Source: Planctomycetaceae bacterium
GTDB taxonomy: Bacteria; Planctomycetota; Planctomycetia; Pirellulales; Pirellulaceae
Assembly: GCA_005778405.1 (NCBI GenBank)
Contig: SXOA01000045.1
Span: 1-35,896 of the forward strand
Length of the DNA stretch: 35,896 nt
Direction: 5' to 3'
Position numbers and translations under genes: made by a program. Numbering within the stretch: the first letter of the stretch is position 1; every line of letters begins with the position of its first letter. Below the pieces are notes generated by a model that searched no databases, had not been told where the DNA came from, and saw only the letters and a program-made list of their open reading frames with translations. Below, in pieces: positions 23,847-31,885 of this stretch.

Positions 23847-26800
23847 TCAAACTCTCGTTGCCCCTCCTACTACGCCCGCGTCCTCGTCTGCAACGGGGGC
23901 GGCAACAGCCGTCTGTCGGACAGTTACCGGCGCTGCGACTTGCACATCATCAAGTTCGTTCACGTCACTCGCCGCGAGCTGTTGCTCCGCTTGTTTGCGC
24001 CCGAAGCACCAGAACAACGCGGGGTGAACGAAAAAGTCGAGGAGTGTCGAACTGATGAGTCCGCCCAGGATGACCGTGGCCACTGGATAAAGGATTTCCT
24101 TGCCAGGTTCGCCGGCAGCCATCACCAGGGGTATGAGGGCAATTCCCGCGGTGAGCGCCGTCATCAGCATCGGCGCCAGCCGCTCTTTGCCGGCCCGCTC
24201 AATCATTTGCGGGGTAAACTGCTCACCCTCCTCCTTGACCAGGTGCAAGTAGTGGGAGATCAGCAGAATGCCGTTGCGCGACGCAATTCCCGACAACGAA
24301 ATGAACCCGACCATGCTGGCGACGGTCAGCGACTGGCCCGTGACGACCAAAGCGGTCACCGCGCCAATTGCCGCCATCGGCAAAGCGGTAAGGACTTGCA
24401 GCGCCAGATTTGTGGAGCGAAAGAGGGTATGCAGCGCCAGGAACATGGCGGCCAGAGAAATCAGACTCAAGAGGCCGATCACGCGAGTGGATTCTCGTTG
24501 GGCCTGAAATTGGCCGCCATACTCGATGAAGTATCCCGTGGGCAATGACTTCTGGATGGGGTCAAGACGCTTCTGAATATCCGTGACGACGCTGCTCAGG
24601 TCCCGCCCCGCGGTATTGCACTGGATCACGATCCGCCGCCGCACGTTTTCGCGGTTGATTGTATTGGGGCCGCTGTCGCGGCGAATGGAAGCCACGTCTT
24701 CGAGCGGAATCCGGCCCCCCGAGGGGAGATTCAAGGACAACCGCCGCATTAGCAAGGGGTCCTGCCGGAACTTGTCATCCAACCGGACGAGCAGGTCAAA
24801 CTTGCGTTCGCCGACGACCACTTCGGACACGACGCGGCCGTTCATGGCCGTTTCGATGAATTCATTGACGTAATCCGACGTCAGCCCGTGCTGGGCCAGG
24901 CGGACTCGGTCCAACTTGATGAGCAGCTGCGGAATTTCGATTTGCTGCTCCACCATCAAGTCCTTGACGCCATCAACGTCCGCCATGGCGGCCTTCATTT
25001 CGTTGGCCCTTTGCCGCAGGATGTGCAGATCGTCGCCGTAGAGCTTGATTCCCACCTGGGCCTTCACGCCGGAAAGCATGTGCGAGATGAGGTGGGCCAG
25101 CGGTTGTTCCACGGAGATTACTACGCCGGGAACCTGCGTGAGCTCCTCGCGCAGCTCCTCCAGAATGGCCGCGCGGCTTCGGCCGGAGTTTGGATCGAAA
25201 CTGATAATGATCTCGGAAACATTGACTCCTTCGGCGTGTTCGTCCAGTTCGGCTCGCCCCGTGCGGCGTCCGAACGCTACCACGCCTTCGATGTTGGTAA
25301 TACGCTCATCGATCATGCCGGCAATCCGGTTGGACGTGGCCAGTGACGTGCCCGGCGGCAGCAGTACATTGACTTGCACGCTTCCTTCATTAAATGGAGG
25401 CAAGAAGTCTATACCTAACTGGGTGACAACGAAGATGCTCACGGCCACTGCCGCGGTGACTGACGCCAAAATGGGCCAGGGGTGTCGGACGCTCAGGCGA
25501 ATGGCAAATCCCGCGATCCACTTCAGAACGCGGAGGAGTGGCCCGTCATGCTCGTCTTCGGTGGGGCGATCCGAAAGCCAAATCAAGAGCCAGGCAACCA
25601 CCGACCCCGCCAGGGTCCACACGATTGGTGCGGGCAGATTTAGCCACGGCAACTCAATGAGGTTTGCCAATCGTGGCACGACCCAGTAAAAGACCAGCGC
25701 CGAAATGCCCACCGCCATGAAAGGGGCCACAAACGGCCATAGCTTCTTCTGCGCCAGCAGCCAGTAGGAAAGGACCGGCGTGACCGTGAGCGACACCAGG
25801 AGCGAGGCAATAATCGAAACGATGTAGGCCACTCCCAGCGGGGCAAACAGTCTGCCCGGCATTCCCCCCAGGGCGAACAGCGGCACGAACACCAACACTA
25901 CCAGGATAGTGCTGAACACAATCGAGTTACGAACTTCGCTGCTGGCCTCATAGACGACTCGGAGCGGAGACTTGGGGTTCGAACTGTGCCGGTTCTCGCG
26001 GAGGCGGCGGAAGATGTTCTCCACATCGACGATGGCGTCATCGACAAGCTCGCCAACGGCCACGGCCAAACCTCCGAGCGTCATCGTGTTGATGGACATA
26101 TCGAACCACTTGAAGACCAGACCTGTTACCACGATGGAAAGCGGGATGGCGGTGAGCGTGATGAACGTGGTGCGGAAGTTCATCAAGAACAGAAACAGGA
26201 CAATGATGACCAGAATGCCGCCGTCGCCCAGGGCCTCCACGACATTCTCGATGCTCCGGTCGATGAATTCCTTTTGCTGATAGACCTCGGTATTAATGCG
26301 GATGTCCGGCGGCAGTGACGGCTTCAGCTCTTCCAGCGCCTTAATGATGTTAGTGGTTAGCAGCCGCGTGTCGGCCCCCGGCTGCTTGGCAATGGTGATC
26401 ATGACTGCCGGCGCGCCGTCCACGGCTGCGTCACCCCGCTTGACCTGAGCCGCCTCTCGGATGCGGGCGACTTGCCCCAGGAGGACGGGGCGGTCTTTAC
26501 CCGATTTCACAACGACGCTTTCCAGATCCTTGGCGTTTTGAATGCGGCCCATCGCCCGGACGAGCAGCTCATCGCCCCCTTCGTCCAGGTAGCCGCCTGT
26601 GGCGTTCGAGTTGCTGTTCGCGACAGCCTGTTCGACCTCTTCCAGCGTAATGTCATATTTTCGCAGCTCATCGGCATCGACGAGCACCTGGTACTGCTTG
26701 CGGCCTCCCCCCATCGTGATGACTTGGGCAACGCCGGGAATCGTCAACAGACGCTGGCGAATGACCCAGTCCGCCAGCGTGCGGACCTCGATGGGATTGG

Positions 26801-27251
26801 TCTTGTTCCCTTCGCTGTAAATGCCGACCTGCAAGATCTGGCCCATGATGGACGAAATCGGGGCCATCTGCGGCTTGACGCCTTCGGGCATGCGGTCCGC
26901 GGCGAGCGCCAGCTTTTCCGCCACGATCTGCCGATCCACGAAGATATCGGTGCCCCACTCAAACTCGACGTTGATCACGGACAGCCCGACGCCCGACGAG
27001 CTGCGGACGGCCTGAACTCCTGTAGCGCCGTTCAGAGACGACTCCAGCGGGAACGTGATGAGCGTCTCGACTTCTTCCGGCGCAAGTCCCAAGGCTTCCG
27101 TCATCACCGTCACGCGCGGCCGATTCAAGTCCGGGAACACGTCAATCGGCAATTGCGACAATTCATAGCTGCCGTAGACGGTGAGAACGAGCGCCAGCGC
27201 GATCGTGATCATCCGGTAGCGGAGCGCGGATTTGATGATGGCGTTGAACAT
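23847..27251 (-). CDS. CusA/CzcA-type heavy-metal RND efflux pump
   Basis: A 1134-residue inner-membrane proton-driven pump, the central part of a tripartite metal exporter. MFNAIIKSALRYRMITIALA begins TM1; PIDVFPDLNRPRVTV and APEEVETLITFPLE are classic HME-RND signatures. TM4 carries AVAVGELVDDAIVDVENIFR, with the VD and VEN acidic residues of the proton relay. SGIASRNGILLISHYLHLV is the TM10-11 region. The spacing in TM4 is more like CusA than CzcA, while the partner ATPase is zinc-type, so the metal is unresolved. Two extra hydrophobic segments occur at about residues 497-560. The start is the ATG at 27251; it lies 25 bases after the adaptor gene. Confidence 0.92.
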   Translation of the reverse strand: MFNAIIKSALRYRMITIALALVLTVYGSYELSQLPIDVFPDLNRPRVTVMTEALGLAPEEVETLITFPLESSLNGATGVQAVRSSSGVGLSVINVEFEWGTDIFVDRQIVAEKLALAADRMPEGVKPQMAPISSIMGQILQVGIYSEGNKTNPIEVRTLADWVIRQRLLTIPGVAQVITMGGGRKQYQVLVDADELRKYDITLEEVEQAVANSNSNATGGYLDEGGDELLVRAMGRIQNAKDLESVVVKSGKDRPVLLGQVARIREAAQVKRGDAAVDGAPAVMITIAKQPGADTRLLTTNIIKALEELKPSLPPDIRINTEVYQQKEFIDRSIENVVEALGDGGILVIIVLFLFLMNFRTTFITLTAIPLSIVVTGLVFKWFDMSINTMTLGGLAVAVGELVDDAIVDVENIFRRLRENRHSSNPKSPLRVVYEASSEVRNSIVFSTILVVLVFVPLFALGGMPGRLFAPLGVAYIVSIIASLLVSLTVTPVLSYWLLAQKKLWPFVAPFMAVGISALVFYWVVPRLANLIELPWLNLPAPIVWTLAGSVVAWLLIWLSDRPTEDEHDGPLLRVLKWIAGFAIRLSVRHPWPILASVTAAVAVSIFVVTQLGIDFLPPFNEGSVQVNVLLPPGTSLATSNRIAGMIDERITNIEGVVAFGRRTGRAELDEHAEGVNVSEIIISFDPNSGRSRAAILEELREELTQVPGVVISVEQPLAHLISHMLSGVKAQVGIKLYGDDLHILRQRANEMKAAMADVDGVKDLMVEQQIEIPQLLIKLDRVRLAQHGLTSDYVNEFIETAMNGRVVSEVVVGERKFDLLVRLDDKFRQDPLLMRRLSLNLPSGGRIPLEDVASIRRDSGPNTINRENVRRRIVIQCNTAGRDLSSVVTDIQKRLDPIQKSLPTGYFIEYGGQFQAQRESTRVIGLLSLISLAAMFLALHTLFRSTNLALQVLTALPMAAIGAVTALVVTGQSLTVASMVGFISLSGIASRNGILLISHYLHLVKEEGEQFTPQMIERAGKERLAPMLMTALTAGIALIPLVMAAGEPGKEILYPVATVILGGLISSTLLDFFVHPALFWCFGRKQAEQQLAASDVNELDDVQVAAPVTVRQTAVAAPVADEDAGVVGGATRV

Positions 27252-27276
27252 GGCGAAGTGTCGCGAGGTTCTGAGA

Positions 27277-28716
27277 CTAGTGGTTGTGACCCGCATGCGG
27301 ATCGGCTGGGCCGGACGCTTTGTTTTTCAGCGCCAGTTGCAGTTGCTTCGCCGCGACTTTCACCACCGAGTCGCCAGGAAAGAGCACGCCGTCATTGGCG
27401 ACGACGACGGAAGTTTGATCCTTGTACTCGACATGCACCGCGCGGCGGTCGAAGTGGTCGCCGTTGGGCGTGAAGACATACGTCTCAGCGCCTTCCTCCA
27501 CGATTGCCTCAATTGGCAAAACAATCCGGTCTTTCCAGATTTCGACGGGCACCAGCAACTGGGTGCGCTGGCCAGGCCGATACCGCCAGGAGACATACCG
27601 GCGGTCGCCATCCTGCTTGTTTTGCTCCACCATATTGGGAAGCGTCACGTAGAAATGAAGCGTGCGAGACTCGGGATCGACCTGCGAGTCCACATAGAGG
27701 AGCCGCAAATCTTTGACCGTTTGGGGTTGTTTGCCTTCGATTTCCATCAGCGCCGTCAACGGCTGTTCGGCGGCGGCGGCCCGATTGATTTCGGCAATGT
27801 CGCGTTCAAAAGCGTTTCCTTCAATGAACAACTCTGAGTGATCGACCAAAACCGCCAAGGTGTCGCCCGCGGTGACATGCTGCCCCTGGGAGACCTTGAG
27901 ATTCTGGACCTGAAAGAAGCGGGGTTCCTCGGCGGCGGCCATCCGGTCCGTGGGACCAGGCGCTTCTACGGTCAGCGACTGCAGAAGCGTCCGCTTCTTG
28001 ACGATTTCATCCACCTGACCTGCTGTCAGGCCATGCAGGATGAGGGCCTGAGTTTGCGAACGGAGGGCGGCCTGCTGCTTCTGTTGTTCGTATTGGCGCT
28101 CGAGCAGTTGCTTACGCGCCAGTGCACCGTCCTTGGTCAGCACTTCAATCCGGGCGATCTCGCGGCCAATGACCTCCAGTTCCTCAGCCGTTTTCAGCAA
28201 TTCTGCTTGCGACTGCACAAGCTCCTCGTGCGTCAAACGAATGTCAAACAGCTTCTGACCGGGAACAGCCGCCTCGCCTTGAGTCGGATAAATCTTGGTG
28301 ATGATTCCGGTCAAAGGGGCGGTAACTTGGACGCTGGACCGCCCCGGCCGCTCCGCAACAATGCCTGGTAGCGAGATGGTACGGGTAAAGGGCTGAAGCT
28401 CGATCTTGACGATGCCCCCTTTACCTTCAATGCCGAGGTTCTTCCGAGCTTGCAGGCTCACCTCGATGGAATTCCCCTCATAGTGGCCGGCGTGGTCGTG
28501 GCCTTTGTGTCCCTCTCCCGTAGGCTCGTTTTCCTGGTGCTTGTCGTCGGAGCCAGCAATTTGGGAATTCTCGATGCCCAGCCAGCCGCGCACGTGCGGC
28601 AGCCACAGATTCTGCAGGATGGCCACGACGAGAAACATGATGCAGACCAAGGCGACGTAAAACCACGGGCCAAGAGTCGCCCGCGAAAAACGCGGTTGAG
28701 GGGTTGCTTGTGACAT
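27277..28716 (-). CDS. CusB/CzcB-type periplasmic adaptor with His-rich ends
   Basis: A 479-residue membrane-fusion protein that links the RND pump to the outer-membrane channel. One N-terminal helix (LGPWFYVALVCIMFLVVAIL) anchors it. A His-rich stretch follows (EGHKGHDHAGHYEG, about residues 70-83). The barrel-sandwich hybrid half-motifs are at GIVAERPGRSSVQVTAPLTG and FFQVQNLKVSQGQHVTAGDT, separated by a long alpha-hairpin (about 165-235). The C-terminus ends in DPHAGHNH. The start is the ATG at 28716, with GGAGG 8 bases upstream; the ATG-like codon five codons earlier has none. The His clusters could collect metal from the periplasm. Confidence 0.88.
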   Translation of the reverse strand: MSQATPQPRFSRATLGPWFYVALVCIMFLVVAILQNLWLPHVRGWLGIENSQIAGSDDKHQENEPTGEGHKGHDHAGHYEGNSIEVSLQARKNLGIEGKGGIVKIELQPFTRTISLPGIVAERPGRSSVQVTAPLTGIITKIYPTQGEAAVPGQKLFDIRLTHEELVQSQAELLKTAEELEVIGREIARIEVLTKDGALARKQLLERQYEQQKQQAALRSQTQALILHGLTAGQVDEIVKKRTLLQSLTVEAPGPTDRMAAAEEPRFFQVQNLKVSQGQHVTAGDTLAVLVDHSELFIEGNAFERDIAEINRAAAAEQPLTALMEIEGKQPQTVKDLRLLYVDSQVDPESRTLHFYVTLPNMVEQNKQDGDRRYVSWRYRPGQRTQLLVPVEIWKDRIVLPIEAIVEEGAETYVFTPNGDHFDRRAVHVEYKDQTSVVVANDGVLFPGDSVVKVAAKQLQLALKNKASGPADPHAGHNH

Positions 28717-28809
28717 CGTAATGACCTCCAAAACAACATTCGGTACAGCCAGAACAAATCAGCGCAGCGCAAGATGCTGCGGCCTTCAGCCGGGAGTCGG
28801 TCCAAGAAA

Positions 28810-29229
28810 TCAGATCAATAAGACCTGATTGAAGAGATGCAAGCGCACCGGGAGCCGCAAGTGGTCCCCCGTGTCGCGTTGCCAGCTAGCGGAAGAGGAT
28901 GCGGTTTGAGCAACCTCCGCGTCCAGTACGATAGGAGGTAAAGCGGTAACCAGCGTATCCGGAACGACGGTCGTCTTGACTGTCACCAGAAACGTGCATG
29001 CAGTCTCGTGACAATCTTCGTCGGAACCACCGGGATGATCGGGCGTTTCGGAATCGGGGGCCGATTGTTCGTGACCATGGGAATGGCCGTGGTGACAGGA
29101 TGCGTGTATCGGTGCAACGGATTTGGTGCAGTGGATCCGCGTCGTTCCATGCTCATGGTGCGCACCGCAACCCAGCCCCAGGTGGAGCAAAAATGCCGCG
29201 ACGGTTATCAGGGAGACGATAAGGCGCAT
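28810..29229 (-). CDS. His/Cys-rich exported protein of the metal-efflux cluster
   Basis: A 139-residue protein with a signal sequence (MRLIVSLITVAAFLLHLGLG, followed by Cys and Ala). The mature part starts CGAHHEHGTTRIHCTK and continues HASCHHGHSHGHEQSA and SDEDCHETACTF, giving about ten His and five Cys in 70 residues. The second half is hydrophobic/polar without obvious motif (TVKTTVVPDTLVTALPPIVL). It may be a lipoprotein (LGLGC). The His/Cys density and its place between the outer-membrane channel and adaptor genes suggest metal binding in the periplasm or regulatory sensing. The longer frame to 29301 lacks a signal peptide, so the ATG at 29229 is used. Confidence 0.7.
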   Translation of the reverse strand: MRLIVSLITVAAFLLHLGLGCGAHHEHGTTRIHCTKSVAPIHASCHHGHSHGHEQSAPDSETPDHPGGSDEDCHETACTFLVTVKTTVVPDTLVTALPPIVLDAEVAQTASSSASWQRDTGDHLRLPVRLHLFNQVLLI

Positions 29230-29304
29230 TATCCTCAATTCTTCGTCATTTGGCGGGCAAGTCAATGCCAAAATATCTTGTATTGAAGGCAACAATGCCA
29301 CTCA

Positions 29305-30723
29305 TTAGCGGTTCTGCAAGCTCCCCGACAAGAGCAGTCCTTCGATTTCGGCTTCCGCCTTGCGCCGTTCGCGCACGGCGTCCAAGTAATCGAGTCTGGT
29401 TTGAGCATAGGTCCGTTGAAACAGGATCACGTCCAGTTGCGAGGCCTCGCCCCCTTCTCGCAGTTCCTCGTTCCGCTGGAGCCACTCGTCGGTCAGGCCC
29501 TTCAAAATCTTTTCATACCGATCTTCATAATCCCTGGCATTGCCATAGCGCTCAAAGACTGCCGCCAGGCGACTTTGCAAGTCGAGTTCCAACTGCTCCA
29601 GGGCCCTCTCGGCGGCAATGACTTGACCTTGTGCCTGGAAGACTCCACCCTGGTTCCGGTTCCAAAGGGGGAACGGGACACCGATGGTGAGCGAGCCGTC
29701 CGAGCGGCCGCCGATGCCGTTATCGCGGGCGTTCACGAGCCCCTGCACGGTCACGTTCGGCGTCTTTTCGGCCAGTGCTCGTTGCACCGCCCAACGGGCA
29801 CGCTCCACGTTGGCGATAGCGGCACCAATCTCCGGGCTGGTGCTGAGCAACTTCTGGAGTGTACCGTCCCAGTCATAATTGGTGTGCGATTCGTCCGCAT
29901 CTCCCGCGAGACGAGCTTGAGGCAATCGCGAGTCACCCACGACGCTCGCCAATTCTTGCCAGGCCGCTTGTCGCCGCCGCCCGGCGTTCCGCTGTCCCGT
30001 GATGAGTTTTTCTCGTTCGAGCGTTACCTGAATTACTTCGGGACGGCTCCGTTCTCCCGCCTTTTGGAGCCTGTCGTTGTAGTCCATGATCGCTTTGGCG
30101 CTGTCGACCAACTCTCTGTACAGATCCTCCTGCGACTGCGCAATCAGCACGTTGTAATAGGCGATTCGTACATCGGTCTGCACCCGCTGCTGCTGGGCGG
30201 CGAGTTCGTGCTCGGCCCGCGCCCATTCTTGAGCCGCAACCTGTCGGTTCAACCTTAATTTCCCCCCGCGCACGATTTCCTGGTTGATGAAGATGCCGTC
30301 TTGTTCCGCCAGGCCGCGACTGCCGATTTGTTGCCCTTCGTAGCCCACCGTTGGATTCGGAGGGAGGCCAACTTGGGTGTGGTTTCCACTGGCTGCCTGT
30401 ACGAGAGCCGCGGCGCGGGCGATCGAAGGATTGGCGGATAGCGCCATTTCCTCGAGTTGTGCCAAGGTCAAAGTTCCCGCGGCAACCGGCTTAAGTGGTG
30501 CCTGAGGAACCGTTTCCGCGTCAGGCGCGGGCCTGGGAACGTCCTCGTCAAACCGCGCCGGCTGAACCAGCGTTTGCCGATGGGAAGGGATGGGGGGGGC
30601 GACCTCGGAGCTTGACAATCGCCGCATGAAGAATACGGGCTCGCTCGGTGGCGCGACCTGGCTAGCGGATTGGCAGCCAGTCATTAAGGCTAGGCCGATT
30701 GCTAGCACCGAAATCGTCCGCAC
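29305..30723 (-). CDS. TolC/CusC-type outer-membrane efflux lipoprotein
   Basis: A 472-residue outer-membrane channel of the tripartite pump. A lipoprotein signal (ISVLAIGLALMTGCQSASQV, lipobox MTGC) is followed by a Pro-rich linker to about residue 75. Two OEP repeats follow: LTLAQLEEMALSANPSIARA starts the first, and SPEIGAAIANVERARWAVQR the second. NPTVGYEGQQIGSRG and VGVPFPLWNRNQGG-like segments (GVPFPLWNRNQGGVFQAQ) are typical CzcC/CusC barrel parts. The start is GTG with GGGAGG about 5 bases before it; the longer frame upstream is unlikely. It is first in the transcription order of the metal cluster. Confidence 0.88.
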   Translation of the reverse strand: MRTISVLAIGLALMTGCQSASQVAPPSEPVFFMRRLSSSEVAPPIPSHRQTLVQPARFDEDVPRPAPDAETVPQAPLKPVAAGTLTLAQLEEMALSANPSIARAAALVQAASGNHTQVGLPPNPTVGYEGQQIGSRGLAEQDGIFINQEIVRGGKLRLNRQVAAQEWARAEHELAAQQQRVQTDVRIAYYNVLIAQSQEDLYRELVDSAKAIMDYNDRLQKAGERSRPEVIQVTLEREKLITGQRNAGRRRQAAWQELASVVGDSRLPQARLAGDADESHTNYDWDGTLQKLLSTSPEIGAAIANVERARWAVQRALAEKTPNVTVQGLVNARDNGIGGRSDGSLTIGVPFPLWNRNQGGVFQAQGQVIAAERALEQLELDLQSRLAAVFERYGNARDYEDRYEKILKGLTDEWLQRNEELREGGEASQLDVILFQRTYAQTRLDYLDAVRERRKAEAEIEGLLLSGSLQNR

Positions 30724-31281
30724 ATGAGCCTCCCTGCCCACACGTTGCGGCACGACCGCTTCGTGAATTGACTAATTGTTATCGGTTCGTTGAGACATAG
30801 GAGTAAACCGTCGTTCGCCGCATTGCCGCGTTAGACTTGACGCAAGGCTAGCACAATTTCGGTGCACGCTGCTTGCCACCCTGACTCGATGCTCGCTAGC
30901 AAGCCGGCCCCAAGGCCGTCCATGCGACAGTTCATGCTGCCGACGATTGAAGCATTGAGTCCTCCTGGGAAGCGTGGCCGGCAATGGGACTCTTCGATAT
31001 TGGCGTTTTTCAGACGCTTTTTTCCCAAGAGACTGCCGATGTGCCCCGAGGAAGGCTCCGCATATCAGTTCGATTCGGCCACCCACCGAGTGACCGGACC
31101 TACGCATTAGGAGGCCTATTTGCGTTGTAAGGAAGTGGGCCGCAAGAGCGCAGAAACCACTTGCGACATCTGCCCCGAATAGTTACCCGCTTCCGTTCTA
31201 CAAGCTAGTTTTCAGGGATGCGGCATCCCGCATAGCAAGTGTCGCGGCTTGCCCACAGCCTTATATTTGGGAGAAGAAATC
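30724..31281. promoter_or_regulatory. Intergenic region between the metal cluster and the GspG-like gene
   Basis: This 558-base divergent gap must contain the promoter of the metal cluster (reading left) and of the GspG-like gene (reading right). No regulator gene is present. Its right half holds a frameshifted pilin remnant (30922-31110). Two hairpins lie just before the pilin gene: ATGCGG - CATC - CCGCAT (31218-31233) and GCAAG...CTTGC (31235-31252). Confidence 0.4.
30922..31110 (+). pseudogene. Frameshifted GspG-like pilin remnant
   Basis: The plus-strand end of this stretch reads FFPKRLPMCPEEG then SAYQFDSATHRVTGPTH. It lines up with the intact pilin downstream, FFPQALPTNPTNG then AAYTLDSTTHRVN, with FFP, LP, P, G, AY, DS and THRV shared. 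Slightly upstream the matching WPA and DIG codons (TGGCCGGCA and GATATTGGC) are in a different frame, encoding WEAWPAMGLFDIG against GTWPADNLSDIG. The remnant therefore needs a frameshift and has no recognisable prepilin leader. Base-level similarity around CTTTTTTCCC supports common descent. Confidence 0.65.
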
Positions 31282-31614
31282 ATGATTTACCGGCGCTCTC
31301 GACCAACGGCCAAGCGCCGCGGCTTTTCGCTGCTGGAGCTTCTGGCCGTCGTGACGATCCTGGGCATTATTGCGGTCGTTGTCGTTCCCCGCATCTCGAT
31401 CTCCACTGCCACGGCCAAGGCGAAGGCCGATGCCCAGAACAGGTTGGAGATCAATCTGGCGGTCGAGCGCTGGTACTTCGAAAAGGGAACCTGGCCTGCG
31501 GACAACCTCAGCGACATTGGCGCTGACGCCACTTTTTTCCCGCAAGCCCTGCCGACCAACCCGACCAACGGCGCGGCTTACACACTCGATTCCACCACGC
31601 ACCGCGTGAATTAG
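31282..31614 (+). CDS. GspG-like short pseudopilin
   Basis: A 110-residue prepilin with KRRG before FSLLELLAVVTILGIIAVVV and VPRI, the canonical type II secretion/type IV pilin signature with Gly -1 and Glu5. The mature part has the amphipathic helix KAKADAQNRLEINLAVERWY and the short GspG-like body KGTWPADNLSDIG, ending AAYTLDSTTHRVN. This is shorter than GspG (about 140) and has no disulphide loop or calcium-binding tail. GGGAGAAG lies about 9 bases before the ATG. It stands alone, about 13 kb from the assembly block, and could be the major subunit supplied to that machine or an independent pilin. Confidence 0.82.
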   Translation: MIYRRSRPTAKRRGFSLLELLAVVTILGIIAVVVVPRISISTATAKAKADAQNRLEINLAVERWYFEKGTWPADNLSDIGADATFFPQALPTNPTNGAAYTLDSTTHRVN

Positions 31615-31671
31615 CACGACGACAAGCGCCGCGCCATCCCAAGTTGCCAACTCAAGTCCTGAGGTACTCGC

Positions 31672-31863
31672 GTGGCTCGGGATTCTTTATGCTCCAAGAG
31701 CGATCGCAAATCGCACCGCTGCGGGATGTCCCTCCTGGCGTTGCTGGTGGATAGCGAAAACGCGACAGCGGCGGCAGCGCCAAACCCTGAACCCCAGCTG
31801 GCCACCAAGAGATCTGGCACCCGCGCCTCCCATTCATATCACCGCAAGGCCGCCGGAGGATAG
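31672..31863 (+). pseudogene. Possible decayed prepilin fragment
   Basis: A GTG-started frame of 63 residues follows the GspG-like gene by 57 bases. It contains RKSHRCGMSLLALLV, which recalls a prepilin motif of the type RRGMSLLELLV, but with Ala in place of Glu5 and an abrupt change to polar residues (DSENATAAAAP) where the membrane helix should continue. GAGG lies upstream of the GTG. It may be the remains of a second pilin gene, or chance. Weak evidence. Confidence 0.3.
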
Positions 31864-31885
31864 CCGACGTTAGTCTGAAGGTCGC

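Noticed and set aside
30772..31107. 111-residue minus-strand frame before the metal cluster, possible regulator
   Set aside because: No helix-turn-helix or metal-binding motif; it is opposite the pilin remnant, which explains the open frame.
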